A stretch of 41,592 nt of DNA from Alphaproteobacteria bacterium (GTDB lineage Bacteria > Pseudomonadota > Alphaproteobacteria > Rhizobiales > JAKIUO01), in assembly GCA_024280895.1 (NCBI GenBank), contig JAJRPI010000034.1:1-41592 (forward strand). The letters are read 5' to 3'. The notes under the pieces were generated by a model. It made no database searches, was not told the origin of the DNA, and was given only the letters and a program-made list of their open reading frames with translations. Shown piece after piece: positions 24,204 to 32,997 of this stretch (positions are counted from its first letter, which is position 1; every line of letters begins with the position of its first letter). A program made the translations under genes and the position numbers.

Positions 24204-27043
24204 TAGCTCAACCGTCCGTGGCAATGTTTGTATTTTTTGCCAGAGCTACAAGGGCAGGGCGCATTACGCGGAACCTTGCCCCAGGTGGTCTCGTCATTGG
24301 CATCAATGTCAACGCCCTTTGGCTTGTTGCGTTTAGGGCGTTGCGGTCCTCTGTCTTGTGGATTGGCCGCTTCGCCATAATCGGCATCAACCACATCATC
24401 ATCGAAATCGGCGTCGTCATAGCCTAGCGACATGTCTATATGACTGGCTTCCATCTGGCGACCAGCAGCTTCCGCCTCCATGGCCTGGATTTCTTCGTCC
24501 GAGATGGGCTCGACATGGAACATCTGGGTGGTGACGTCTTCACGTAACTGGGTCAACAGATTTTCGAACAATACAAAGGTCTCGGTCTTGTATTCGTTCA
24601 AGGGATCGCGTTGGCCATAGCCGCGCAGGCCGATGACCTGCCGCAAATGGTCAAGGGTAACAAGATGTTCGCGCCACAGATTGTCCAGGGTTTGCAGCAG
24701 GAACCACTTTTCGACATTGCGTATATTGTCAGAGCCAAAATCGACCGCTTTTTTGGCGGCCGCTTCATCCACGGCCTGCTTCAGGCGATCATGGATTTCA
24801 TCATCGGCGATGCCTTCTTCTTCGGCCCACTCGCCAATCGGTAGATCAAGAGCGAATATCTCCTTGACGCGTTCATGTAATCCATCGGTATCCCACTGTT
24901 CGGCAAAAGCTTTTTCAGGGATATGCAAGGTCACTAATTGATCGGCGACGTCGTGACGCATGTCTGAGATGGTCTCCGAGACATCCTCGTCTTCCATCAG
25001 TTCGATGCGATGTTCAAAGATCACCTTACGCTGATCATTCATTACATCATCATATTTCAGCAGGTTTTTACGAATGTCGAAATTGCGCGCTTCGACTTTG
25101 CTCTGGGCTTTTTCCAGCGCTTTGTTAATCCAGGGATGAGTGATGGCTTCGCCTTCATCCAGACCCAGTTTGCGCAACATACCGTCCATGCGGTCGCCGC
25201 CAAAAATGCGCATAAGATCATCTTCCAGCGACAGATAGAATTTGGAATGACCGGGATCGCCCTGACGACCAGAGCGGCCACGTAGCTGATTGTCGATGCG
25301 CCGGCTCTCATGGCGCTCGGTGCCCAGCACGAACAGGCCGCCGGCATCGAGTACGGTCTGGCGCCCTTCCTTGATGCTCTCTTCGAGCTTTGCGCGCTTT
25401 TTCTCGATTTCTTTATCGGTGGGCTTCTTGTTCTTTTTCTCTTGCTCTTCAATCCAATCGACGACCTGCATGTCGAGATTGCCGCCGAGCTGAATATCGG
25501 TACCACGACCAGCCATATTGGTGGCAATGGTGACGGCGCCAGGAGCTCCAGCCTGCGAGATGATCGAGGCTTCGCTTTCGTGATAGCGGGCGTTCAGTAC
25601 CTTGTGCTTGACGGGCTTGTCGATGCCGCTTTCCTTGAGAAATTTTTTGTCATCGAGCAAGGCCGAAATGGTTTCGGATTTTTCAATGCTGGCGGTGCCC
25701 ACCAAAATGGGCTGATTACGCTGTTGGCATTCATGCACACGTTCGACAATGGCGCGATATTTCTCTTTTGCTGTGCGATAGACTTCGTCATTTTCGTCCT
25801 GACGCAAAATATCCACATTGGTGGGGATTTCGATAACGCCAAGCCCGTAAATGTCCATGAATTCATCGGCTTCGGTGAGCGCTGTTCCGGTCATGCCAGA
25901 AAGCTTGTCATAAAGGCGGAAGAAATTCTGGAAGGTAATGGAGGCCAGCGTCTGGTTTTCGGGCTGGATCTTGGCGTGTTCCTTGGCTTCAAGGGCCTGA
26001 TGCAGGCCTTCGGAAAAGCGCCGCCCCTCCATCATGCGTCCCGTGAACTCGTCAATGATCACCACTTCGTCCTTGGCAACGATATAGTCGCGGTCTTTTT
26101 CAAATAGTTTGTGAGCACGCAGAGCCTGATTGACGTGATGCACCACCATGACATTTTCAATGTCATAAAGGCTGTCGCCCTTGAGCTGACCCGCGTCGCG
26201 CAAGACTTCTTCCAGGCGCTCATTGCCTTCTTCACTAAAGGTCGCCGCCTTGACCTTTTCATCCACCTCAGAATAGGTGTCCGCGTTTTCTTCATTGAGC
26301 AAGTCCACCATGATTTTATCGATGGCCACATATAGCTCGGTGAGATCTTCGGTGGGACCAGAAATAATCAATGGTGTGCGCGCTTCATCGACAAGGATAC
26401 TGTCGACCTCATCGACGATGGCGTAATAATGGCCGCGCTGCACCATCTCTTCCATCTCATATTTCATATTATCGCGCAGATAATCAAAGCCATATTCATT
26501 ATTGGTGCCATAGGTGACGTCGCAGGCATATTGCGCCTTGCGATCCTCGTCTTCGACCCCATGTATGATCACGCCAACGGTAAGCCCAAGATATGTGTAG
26601 ATCTGGCCCATCCATTCCGCGTCACGTTTGGCCAGATAGTCATTGACGGTGACCACATGCACGCCCTTGCCGGGAATGGCATTAAGATAGACCGCTAATG
26701 TGGAGACAAGGGTTTTACCCTCGCCGGTTTTCATTTCCGAGATTTGGCCTCCATGCAGCACCATGCCGCCCACCAGCTGCACATCATAATGGCGCTGTTT
26801 GAGGGTGCGCTTGGCGGCTTCACGCACCGTTGCAAAGGCCTCCACCAAGAGATCATCAAGGCTTTCGCCGTCCGCAAAGCGTTTACGAAACTCATCCGTT
26901 TTGGCCTGCAGGTCGCTATCGGAGAGTTTTTCAAACTCATTTTCGAGCGCATTGATCGCCTCAACGCGATCATCATAGGATTTGAGCGCTCGCTCATTGG
27001 CGTCACCGAATATTTTTTTGGCGAGTTTGCCGAAAGAAACCAT
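24203..27043 (-). CDS. secA: Preprotein translocase ATPase SecA
   Basis: SecA drives proteins through SecYEG with ATP. The 946-residue product is full length. It has Walker A MKTGEGKT (104-111), the DEAD-like [39 protein letters not shown], and a C-terminal zinc site with Cys930, Cys932, Cys941 and His942 ([13 protein letters not shown]) that binds SecB and lipids. An acidic, low-complexity linker (about 880-925) precedes the zinc site. The 269-base gap upstream separates it from divergent pyrD and likely holds both promoters. I saw no SecM-type regulator. Confidence 0.99.
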   Translation of the reverse strand: MVSFGKLAKKIFGDANERALKSYDDRVEAINALENEFEKLSDSDLQAKTDEFRKRFADGESLDDLLVEAFATVREAAKRTLKQRHYDVQLVGGMVLHGGQISEMKTGEGKTLVSTLAVYLNAIPGKGVHVVTVNDYLAKRDAEWMGQIYTYLGLTVGVIIHGVEDEDRKAQYACDVTYGTNNEYGFDYLRDNMKYEMEEMVQRGHYYAIVDEVDSILVDEARTPLIISGPTEDLTELYVAIDKIMVDLLNEENADTYSEVDEKVKAATFSEEGNERLEEVLRDAGQLKGDSLYDIENVMVVHHVNQALRAHKLFEKDRDYIVAKDEVVIIDEFTGRMMEGRRFSEGLHQALEAKEHAKIQPENQTLASITFQNFFRLYDKLSGMTGTALTEADEFMDIYGLGVIEIPTNVDILRQDENDEVYRTAKEKYRAIVERVHECQQRNQPILVGTASIEKSETISALLDDKKFLKESGIDKPVKHKVLNARYHESEASIISQAGAPGAVTIATNMAGRGTDIQLGGNLDMQVVDWIEEQEKKNKKPTDKEIEKKRAKLEESIKEGRQTVLDAGGLFVLGTERHESRRIDNQLRGRSGRQGDPGHSKFYLSLEDDLMRIFGGDRMDGMLRKLGLDEGEAITHPWINKALEKAQSKVEARNFDIRKNLLKYDDVMNDQRKVIFEHRIELMEDEDVSETISDMRHDVADQLVTLHIPEKAFAEQWDTDGLHERVKEIFALDLPIGEWAEEEGIADDEIHDRLKQAVDEAAAKKAVDFGSDNIRNVEKWFLLQTLDNLWREHLVTLDHLRQVIGLRGYGQRDPLNEYKTETFVLFENLLTQLREDVTTQMFHVEPISDEEIQAMEAEAAGRQMEASHIDMSLGYDDADFDDDVVDADYGEAANPQDRGPQRPKRNKPKGVDIDANDETTWGKVPRNAPCPCSSGKKYKHCHGRLS

Positions 27044-27312
27044 GTTATCGAAGCCTCATAGAAAAGGATTGGCGGAATGTTGTTTTATAACCTGTTTTGC
27101 GCAGTGAAAGACCTACTACACTAATGCGACAAAAAACGCTCATCGGAACCTTATGGCCCCCACGCTCGTTTATGACTTAAGTGTCAGAGATAAGGTTGGC
27201 TGGTGGCATTGTCAATGCGCGGTATAGCGCATACAAGCGCATGTGATGAAGCTTGACCCCGCCAGCCAAGTGCATAGAGTCGCCTTGTAACCAAAAGAAG
27301 GAATATAATCCC

Positions 27313-28404
27313 ATGTTGAAGGGCCTGATGACATTGGCGCGGCCTGCCCTTTTGGCGCTTGATCCCGAAAAAGCCCATGAGCTGACGTTGCGCTCGCTGG
27401 AGCAGGGACTTTATCCCCGTGGTGGGCAAAATGATCAGCGCCTTGAACAAACAGTTTGGGGGCTTAAATTCAATAATCCCCTTGGCATGGCCGCAGGTTT
27501 TGATAAAAATGGCCGCGTGCCGGGTCCCTTGTTCAAGATGGGCTTTGGCTTTTGTGAAGCTGGCACCGTGACGCCCCACCCCCAGGATGGCAATCCAAAG
27601 CCACGGGTGTTTCGGCTGATCAAGGATCGCGGCGTGATCAATCGGCTTGGCTTTAATAATGACGGCCATGATGCCTTGGCCAACCGGCTGTTGTCGCGCA
27701 GTCACGACGGCGTCTTGTCGATCAATATTGGTGCCAATAAAGATAGCGCGGACCGGATTGAGGACTATTGCATGGGTCTCAAGCGCTTTTATGATGTCGC
27801 CGATTTTTTCACCATCAATATATCATCGCCCAACACGCCGGGCCTGCGCGATCTGCAAGCCCCCGATGAGCTGGATGCTTTGCTTGAAAAATTGACGAAA
27901 CTGCGCACCCAGTTGATGGATGAGGATGATGCCCCCTATCGCCCTATGGCGGTGAAGTTGGCTCCTGATATTGATGAGGGGGCGCTGCCCGCTATTATTG
28001 AGCGATTACAAGCTCATAAGGTGGATAGTATTGTTGTCTCTAACACCACATTAGCGCGCACCGGTCTGGTGGATCGCAGTACAGGCGCGCAAGCTGGCGG
28101 CCTGTCGGGGCGGCCCTTGTTTGAGCGCTCGACCCGGATGCTGGCCCGCATTTATCAGATCACCAAAGGGCAGATCCCGTTGATTGGTATTGGTGGTATC
28201 GATAGCGGCGAAACAGCTGTGGCTAAATTGTGCGCGGGTGCAACACTCATTGAACTTTACACCGGTCTCATCTATGAAGGTCCAAGCCTCATCACAAATA
28301 TCAAACGCGCACTTATCCGCCATTGCGAAGAAAACGGCTATAGTTCGATTGAACAAGCCATTGGCACAAAGGCCGACGAATGGGCTGCTAAAGCCATCTC
28401 CTGA
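27313..28404 (+). CDS. pyrD: Dihydroorotate dehydrogenase (quinone), class 2
   Basis: PyrD oxidises dihydroorotate to orotate in pyrimidine synthesis, passing electrons to quinone at the membrane. The product is about 363 residues, with an N-terminal membrane-associating helix, NPLGMAAGFDKNGRV (FMN/orotate site), NISSPNTPGLR with the class 2 catalytic serine, and IGIGGIDSGETA near the C-terminus. ATG 27313 has AGAAGGAA upstream and is the correct start; the open frame reaches back to 27253 but adds unrelated residues. arsC follows after 19 bases, a pairing common in Hyphomicrobiales. Confidence 0.97.
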   Translation: MLKGLMTLARPALLALDPEKAHELTLRSLEQGLYPRGGQNDQRLEQTVWGLKFNNPLGMAAGFDKNGRVPGPLFKMGFGFCEAGTVTPHPQDGNPKPRVFRLIKDRGVINRLGFNNDGHDALANRLLSRSHDGVLSINIGANKDSADRIEDYCMGLKRFYDVADFFTINISSPNTPGLRDLQAPDELDALLEKLTKLRTQLMDEDDAPYRPMAVKLAPDIDEGALPAIIERLQAHKVDSIVVSNTTLARTGLVDRSTGAQAGGLSGRPLFERSTRMLARIYQITKGQIPLIGIGGIDSGETAVAKLCAGATLIELYTGLIYEGPSLITNIKRALIRHCEENGYSSIEQAIGTKADEWAAKAIS

Positions 28405-28423
28405 CATATGAAAAGGAACTGTC

Positions 28424-28771
28424 ATGTCCGTTAAAATCTATCATAATCCCCGCTGCTCGACCTGCCGCCAAACAATGGCCTTGCTGGACGAGGCCGGTGT
28501 CGAACCAGAAATTATCGAATATCTTGAGAACCCGCCAACAGAAGCAGAGCTCAAGGAAATCATCGAGATGCTTGGCATCAAGCCACGCGATCTCATGCGC
28601 AAAAAAGAAAAAATCTACAAAGAACTTGAGCTGTCGGATGAAAGTCTGCCCGACCACGCCCTTATTATGGCCATGGTCAACCATCCTCATCTAATCGAAC
28701 GCCCTATCGTCGTCAAAGACGGCAAAGCCGCCGTTGGACGTCCGCCAAAACTCGTGCTGGACATTTTATAG
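28424..28771 (+). CDS. arsC: Glutaredoxin-type arsenate reductase ArsC
   Basis: The 115-residue protein has the catalytic Cys11 in HNPRCSTCR. Arginines 59, 93 and 106 match the three that bind arsenate in plasmid R773 ArsC (Arg60, 94, 107). The length is normal for the short glutaredoxin-dependent class. It reduces arsenate to arsenite with glutathione and glutaredoxin. No arsR, arsB or acr3 is nearby, so this is a chromosomal copy probably expressed with pyrD. Related Spx/YffB proteins are the alternative, but the full arginine set favours arsenate reductase. AAGGA precedes the ATG. Confidence 0.9.
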   Translation: MSVKIYHNPRCSTCRQTMALLDEAGVEPEIIEYLENPPTEAELKEIIEMLGIKPRDLMRKKEKIYKELELSDESLPDHALIMAMVNHPHLIERPIVVKDGKAAVGRPPKLVLDIL

Positions 28772-28879
28772 AGATTGGCGAGCGGCCAGTAGCAGGTTGA
28801 AGAGGAGAGTAAGATCGAAATACTCTATACGCTTATAGGTTTCATCTTCACGATCCTTGGCTGGCTGCTCTCCATCATT

Positions 28880-29230
28880 TTGTGGTTTTTGAGTTTTTTG
28901 CTCATGCCACTGCTGATTTTACTGGTGCTGGCAGCCTTTGCCCTGCGCTACGCCTATCGCACCCCCATGACCAAACCCTATGTGGAGCGCCTGTTCACGC
29001 GCCTGCAGGAAAAGGGCTTTGGCGGCGCCAAGCGCTTGCTCTATCTGGTCTCTGTCGAACCTTTTCGCGTGATTTTCCGCTTTGTCGGCCTGTCTATTCT
29101 TTACGCCTGGGTCAATCTATGGTGGAAACCCAAATGGTCCCCCTGGACGAGAGCGCGCGAGAACCCGAAACAGCGGGGGAGCGGGAAGGGGAAGAAGAAA
29201 AATAAGTCGGGGGCGAAGAAGAAGAATTAA
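28880..29230 (+). CDS. Small basic membrane protein; true start may be a non-standard ATC at 28814
   Basis: From TTG 28880 the product is 116 residues: a membrane helix (about 2-23), an amphipathic middle (YRTPMTKPYVERLFTRLQEK), a second hydrophobic stretch (ILYAWVNLWW) and a Lys-rich tail (KGKKKNKSGAKKKN). I do not recognise a family. The reading frame stays open upstream to 28793 and encodes a further hydrophobic stretch (YTLIGFIFTILGWLLSII). The only good ribosome-binding site (AGAGGAG, about 28801-28807) points to ATC 28814, not to a standard start. Either ATC is used or the start was lost by mutation and an internal TTG is used. It follows arsC on the same strand. Confidence 0.6.
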   Translation: MWFLSFLLMPLLILLVLAAFALRYAYRTPMTKPYVERLFTRLQEKGFGGAKRLLYLVSVEPFRVIFRFVGLSILYAWVNLWWKPKWSPWTRARENPKQRGSGKGKKKNKSGAKKKN

Positions 29231-29250
29231 TCGCCTATGCGGCGGGCAGA

Positions 29251-29267
29251 AAAGGGCGAGCCCCTTT
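29251..29267. repeat. Short palindrome related to the element near 13358
   Basis: Arms AAAGGG and CCCTTT surround CGAGC, 20 bases past the preceding stop. The following bases (CATCCCCATTTTGG) resemble the flank of the 13358 palindrome. It opens the 438-base repeat-rich gap 29231-29668, which otherwise holds no gene. Confidence 0.5.
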
Positions 29268-29317
29268 CATCCCCATTTTGGTAGTAACTGGAAGGGGGGA
29301 ATAGCTACTCATCCTTC

Positions 29318-29346
29318 GTCATGGCCGGGCTTGACCCGGCGATCCA
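29318..29346. repeat. REP-like palindrome, GTCATGGCCGGG type
   Basis: A 6-base stem (GCCGGG at 29324-29329, CCCGGC at 29335-29340) with loop CTTGA sits within a GTCATGG...GATCCA frame. I recall this as a very common interspersed repeat in Hyphomicrobiales chromosomes. Only one copy is in the window. Confidence 0.6.
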
Positions 29347-29449
29347 ATAGAGCCTTTCAAATGAATTTTGTGTATTTAGAAAACTGCCACTATATTCGAA
29401 TTTTAGATAAGCGGAATGCTTAGCCATCGTTTCGCGGTTACAATTGCCT

Positions 29450-29576
29450 GTCATCCCCGCGAAGGCGGGGAACCATAACCCCAGACCTGTCATTTAAGAT
29501 ATAAATCCGTCAATAATATCCGTTTGCAAATTGCCAAATCAGGGAGTATGGATCCCCGCCTTCGCGGGGATGACAC
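29450..29576. repeat. Composite inverted REP-like element 1, downstream of proC
   Basis: Two head-to-head copies of GTCATCCCCGCGAAGGCGGG (29450 onward, and its complement ending near 29576) enclose about 85 bases of AT-rich DNA. The left arm is followed by ACCATAACCCC and the right arm is preceded by GAGTATGGAT. Element 2 at 30520 carries the same two flanks in the opposite order, so the two elements are inverted copies around proC. The arrangement is like a REPIN/BIME doublet. Confidence 0.8.
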
Positions 29577-29608
29577 GGATAAAAAACGTCATATCCCTCA
29601 CCCGTTTC

Positions 29609-29650
29609 GGGGTTTGGGGGCTAGTCCCCAACATTGTCTGTGAAGACACC
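29609..29650. repeat. Dispersed GC-rich palindromic repeat, copy B
   Basis: The hairpin TTGGGG-GCTAGT-CCCCAA (29614-29631) matches copy A at 21343, with a compensating outer base pair and a similar downstream flank. It lies 19-60 bases past the proC stop, the same position relative to a minus-strand gene as copy A. Confidence 0.7.
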
Positions 29651-29668
29651 GCGCGGCGAGCGCATTTC

Positions 29669-30493
29669 TTATTCCCCCGATAATTCCTTTGAGCGCTGCG
29701 TCGCCGCACGTATCGCTTTATCCATCAGTTTGGGCAGGCCTTTTTTGCCCATCAGCACGTCAAGGGCTGCCTGCGTGGTGCCGCCCGGCGAGGTGACATT
29801 TTTGCGCAGGATGACGGGGTTGTTGGGCGAGTGGCGCATCAGGGCACCAGCGCCTTCCATGGTCGTTTTGGCCAGTTGCCAAGAGAGTTTAGCGTCCAGC
29901 CCTTGATTGATACCGGCCAGCGCCATGCACTCGGTGAGCGCGAACAGGTAGGCGGGGCCAGAGCCTGAGACGGCGGTGACCGCATCCATTTGGGCTTCAT
30001 CATCGATCCATGCGATTTCACCGACCGCTGATAGTAGGGTGATACAGTGCTCGACTTGCGCGCCCGTAACGGTTTGGTTGGCGCAGGCAACTGACATGCC
30101 GCGTCCAATGGAAGCGGGGGTATTGGGCATGGCGCGCACAATGGGTTGCTTGTCGCCAAGGTGGCTGGCGAGAGTTTTGAGGTTTTGCCCCGCAGCGATG
30201 GACAAGAACAGGCTCTGTTCATTGGCTTTTTGTGCAAGTGCTGGCAGGATTTGCGCCATCATTTGCGGTTTGATGGCCAGCACAATGATCGCGGGAGGGG
30301 AGGGCAGCGCTGGATTTTCGCCGCTCACCAGCTCATGCTCGGAAATCAGTTTTTGGGCGTCCTCGCAAGGAGCGGGGTCCTGGATGATCAGATCTTGCGG
30401 GGCAAGTCCTTGTTCCAACCAGCCCGCAGCCATTGCGCTGCCCATTTTACCAGCCCCGACCAGCAATAAGGGGCCACCAATATCGATTGTCAT
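29669..30493 (-). CDS. proC: Pyrroline-5-carboxylate reductase
   Basis: ProC makes proline from pyrroline-5-carboxylate with NAD(P)H. The 274-residue protein has the Rossmann motif LLVGAGKMGSAMAAGWL, VLAIKPQMM, RAMPNTPASIGRGM and the C-terminal signature VTSPGGTTQAALDVL. All family motifs are present and the length is normal. The start is ATG 30493. The gene sits between two inverted copies of a composite REP-like element and also has a GC-rich palindrome at its 3' end. It is 226 bases downstream of ybjN on the same strand, with element 2 in that gap. Confidence 0.97.
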   Translation of the reverse strand: MTIDIGGPLLLVGAGKMGSAMAAGWLEQGLAPQDLIIQDPAPCEDAQKLISEHELVSGENPALPSPPAIIVLAIKPQMMAQILPALAQKANEQSLFLSIAAGQNLKTLASHLGDKQPIVRAMPNTPASIGRGMSVACANQTVTGAQVEHCITLLSAVGEIAWIDDEAQMDAVTAVSGSGPAYLFALTECMALAGINQGLDAKLSWQLAKTTMEGAGALMRHSPNNPVILRKNVTSPGGTTQAALDVLMGKKGLPKLMDKAIRAATQRSKELSGE

Positions 30494-30519
30494 ATATACG
30501 AACTTTCTTGACTAAGAGC

Positions 30520-30645
30520 TCATCCCCGCGAAGGTGGGGATCCATACTCCTAGTGTTATTGTAAATTTCGAAGAGCCAGCCTCAAACCCCTTCCGCATTT
30601 TGCGACGTCAGGGGTTATGGTTACCCGCCTTCGCGGGGATGACAC
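30520..30645. repeat. Composite inverted REP-like element 2, upstream of proC
   Basis: The left arm (CATCCCCGCGAAGGTGGGGA, 30521-30540) and right arm (complement, ending near 30645) enclose about 85 bases unrelated to the core of element 1. The left arm is followed by TCCATACTCC and the right arm is preceded by GGGGTTATGGTT, the reverse of element 1. It lies between the ybjN-like gene and proC, so transcription of proC from upstream would have to cross it. Confidence 0.8.
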
Positions 30646-30719
30646 GATGGAGATATAGCATAAAGGCGATAAATTTCAGGAAAATATTGGTTTATGACAT
30701 TTAGCCTGTGCGAGGTGAT

Positions 30720-31217
30720 TTATGCTTGGCCCTTGGTCTCAAACATGGTTGTCGCCAGGGCATCTGATGCGTTCTTACCAGCCCAGATGACAAACTGGAA
30801 TGCCTGATAGTAAAATTCGCAACTTTCAAGGGCAGCAGACATCAAAGCCTGACATTGTTCGGTATTGGCTTCGGTACCATTTAGCAGTAGCGCATGGCGA
30901 TACATGAGCAGCCCATCATCTGACCAAAGATCAAAATGGCCGACCCATAATTGTTCGTTGATTTTGGCAATCAGCCGGTAGATTTCGTTGGCGCGCCCCT
31001 CTGGCACTTTGAGATCAAAGGCGCTGGCCAAATGCAGGCTTTCAATATCTTCACGCCAGTTGATCGATACTTGATAATCGCACCAGGTGCCATCAACAAC
31101 CAGGGTCAGTTCATCATCACATGTGCGCTCATAAGGCCAGCTATGTTGGAGTGCGAGGGATTCTATGAGGTCAATCGGATGGCTGATCCGGCCGAATATG
31201 CGTGCTGCTGTTGCCAT
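30720..31217 (-). CDS. YbjN domain-containing protein
   Basis: The 165-residue cytoplasmic protein has the YbjN fold (HPIDLIESLALQHSWPYER, then VDGTWCDYQVSINWRED, and LWVGHFDLWSDDGLLMYRHA). Bacterial YbjN proteins have been tied to stress tolerance and act as chaperone-like or regulatory proteins, but the molecular role is not known. The ybjN-proC neighbourhood is common in Hyphomicrobiales. ATG 31217 has GGAG eleven bases upstream. Confidence 0.85.
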   Translation of the reverse strand: MATAARIFGRISHPIDLIESLALQHSWPYERTCDDELTLVVDGTWCDYQVSINWREDIESLHLASAFDLKVPEGRANEIYRLIAKINEQLWVGHFDLWSDDGLLMYRHALLLNGTEANTEQCQALMSAALESCEFYYQAFQFVIWAGKNASDALATTMFETKGQA

Positions 31218-31571
31218 GGTCTATTCTGCTCCGCTGGTCATGTGGGAATCAGAGTTTTAACCACGCGACATGAGTACATATCGCGAGTTCGACCCCCACA
31301 AATATCTGATTCAACAAAACAGTTCAGATTGCTGGCGGGGAAGCCTGATCTATACGAACTTTTTGTTGATGGTTTGCTTAAAGATACTATGCGAGGCCAC
31401 AACTATTTCTAAGCGGTATCTGATGCGCAGCAATTGTTGCAAGACCCGTTTGCAAGTTGTCCACCAATTAAGCAAATGGTGACTTGCAAGGCACACAGTT
31501 TCCCACAGGTCGGGGAAAACCTGCGAGATTATGCACAGCAAGAAGGCTGGATAGGCTTGAAGGGAGCTAGC
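31218..31571. other. Intergenic region with a structured hairpin
   Basis: The 354 bases between the ybjN-like gene and ubiK hold no convincing coding frame; open frames of 60-70 codons on both strands show no recognisable protein character. A hairpin lies at 31450-31489. Outer arms TTGCAAGT and ACTTGCAA pair over 8 bases, a 4-base bulge (TGTC) follows, and an inner stem CACCA/TGGTG closes a 10-base loop. It could be a terminator-like or RNA element; there is no clear T-run. Confidence 0.4.
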
Positions 31572-31829
31572 TTATTTTAAGGCTTTGATTTGCTCACGGA
31601 GCGTTTTGATTTGCGCGCGCAAATCATCATTTTCTTCGCGGGCTTTGATGGCCATGGCTTTCACCGCGTCGAATTCTTCGCGCTGAACGATGTCGAGGTC
31701 GCGCAGCACCTTTTCAGCTTTTGAGCGCATGGCATTGTCGACTTCGCCGCGCGCGCCCTGCAAGGCACCAGCGGCGTCGGTCATCAGTTTGGCGATTTCA
31801 TCAAAAACTCTGCCGGTTGTCTGGGGCAT
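31572..31829 (-). CDS. ubiK: UbiK/BMFP family accessory factor
   Basis: The 85-residue protein has the family layout: an N-terminal helix (FDEIAKLMTDAAGALQGARG), a middle with VLRDLDIVQREEFDAVKAMA and a C-terminal coiled coil (ENDDLRAQIKTLREQIKAL). E. coli UbiK binds lipids and UbiJ to support aerobic ubiquinone synthesis. Alphaproteobacterial relatives lie near lgt, as here. A near-consensus AAGGAGG site precedes ATG 31829. In this window an exported MBL-fold gene lies between it and lgt. Confidence 0.88.
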   Translation of the reverse strand: MPQTTGRVFDEIAKLMTDAAGALQGARGEVDNAMRSKAEKVLRDLDIVQREEFDAVKAMAIKAREENDDLRAQIKTLREQIKALK

Positions 31830-31867
31830 ATTTGCCTCCTTGTCAGGTGTGCTGAATTGCGACGATC

Positions 31868-32827
31868 CTAAAACTCAAGCGCTTCGACTTCAAGATACAT
31901 CTTGTTGACATGCTTGCCAAAATTGCTATCGAAACCGCTCCAGCCTTTGAAGTCGCCAAATTGCGCTTCAATATTTTTTTTGATCTCAAAGCCTTCTTTT
32001 TCGGCGCGATAGCCCTTGGTAACGCCGTCACGCAGTTTTTCCAGATAGGTCAAAAATGGTGTTACAGCCAGATCAGCCGAGCCACTTTTGCCATGACCGG
32101 GCACATAGGTGGTCATTTTGAGATCACGCACATATTGCAAAGCCTTGATATTGCCGTGCATATCGCCGCTTTCTTCAAAGCGTCCCATGCGTTTGTTAAA
32201 ACCATTATCGCCCAGGAACATTGTTTTGCTTTCCACATGCTCCACCATGATATCGGTGTCGGTGTGGGCAGATGAGAGGTGATGCGCGCGAAAGGTCTGG
32301 CCATCAATGGTCACTGACGCGCCATTTTTGATGGTTTGATCGGGAGCAACGACCTTGGTGCCTTTGCTCATGCCCTTGGTCAGCCGGTTCATGATGTCGA
32401 CCCAGCTCAGGCCTTCATCGGCATTGGCTTTTTCGATCATTTTGGCATGGCCATATATTTTCACCTTGGGAAAGGCGCTCTTGATCGCCTGATTGCCGAG
32501 CCAGTGATCGCCATGAATATGGGTGTTGAAAACGGCAAGTACCGGCTTGTTGGTGATTTTCTTGATCTCGACCAGTACTTGTTCGCCAACCTGTTTGGTG
32601 CTGCCTGGATCGATCACGATGACGCCATTGGTTGATATAATGATGCCCGGATTATTCATGAAGCCCATATTTTCAGGGCTTGGCTCACCTTTGGGTCCGT
32701 GCATGACATAGACATTTTTTGACATTGCTTCAAAGGCGACCTTGCTGCCATCTGGCAAGGTCCAGGCATTGGCAATTGCGGGCCACAACAATAAAGATGC
32801 CAGCAGCGCAGTTTTGAACAAATTCAT
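31868..32827 (-). CDS. Exported metallo-beta-lactamase-fold hydrolase
   Basis: The 319-residue protein has a signal peptide (1 to about 21, ending AIANA) and an MBL fold. It carries the metal motif THIHGDHW (His103, His105, Asp107, His108), with His188, Asp207 and PGHGKSG (His245) completing a two-metal site. An N-terminal GFMNNPGIIISTNGVIVID matches the SoxH/quinoprotein-relay type of periplasmic MBL hydrolases. The substrate is unknown; sulfur-linked or thiol-ester substrates are possible for this subgroup. A C-terminal helical extension (270-319) has no visible motif. AAAGGA precedes the ATG. It is divergent from lgt, sharing a 170-base promoter region. Confidence 0.87.
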   Translation of the reverse strand: MNLFKTALLASLLLWPAIANAWTLPDGSKVAFEAMSKNVYVMHGPKGEPSPENMGFMNNPGIIISTNGVIVIDPGSTKQVGEQVLVEIKKITNKPVLAVFNTHIHGDHWLGNQAIKSAFPKVKIYGHAKMIEKANADEGLSWVDIMNRLTKGMSKGTKVVAPDQTIKNGASVTIDGQTFRAHHLSSAHTDTDIMVEHVESKTMFLGDNGFNKRMGRFEESGDMHGNIKALQYVRDLKMTTYVPGHGKSGSADLAVTPFLTYLEKLRDGVTKGYRAEKEGFEIKKNIEAQFGDFKGWSGFDSNFGKHVNKMYLEVEALEF

Positions 32828-32997
32828 GATGAGATTTTTTCCTTTAACATGTCATTTTTATTGTAGTTTAAGGCTCCCACGGATTTTGCACAAGAGCACT
32901 TGTTTGTGAGATTAAGGGAGTTCACTTGACACTTGCATGGGGTTTCGACAAAAGCTGACTAAAGTTGCGAAACCAGAAATGTGATGGGAAACCCGCT

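Noticed and set aside
25310-26107. 265-codon open frame on the plus strand
   Set aside because: It is the antisense shadow of secA, caused by codon bias; no independent protein features.
29450-30645. CRISPR-like repeats
   Set aside because: The repeats are inverted pairs around a proC gene with two elements only, not direct repeats with regular spacers.
30494-31366. Shared 12-mer TATACGAACTTT at 30494 and about 31352
   Set aside because: In 41 kb many 12-base matches are expected by chance, and the flanks do not match.
31270-31541. Open frames of 60-70 codons on both strands between the ybjN-like gene and ubiK
   Set aside because: No ribosome-binding sites, no protein-like composition and they overlap each other.
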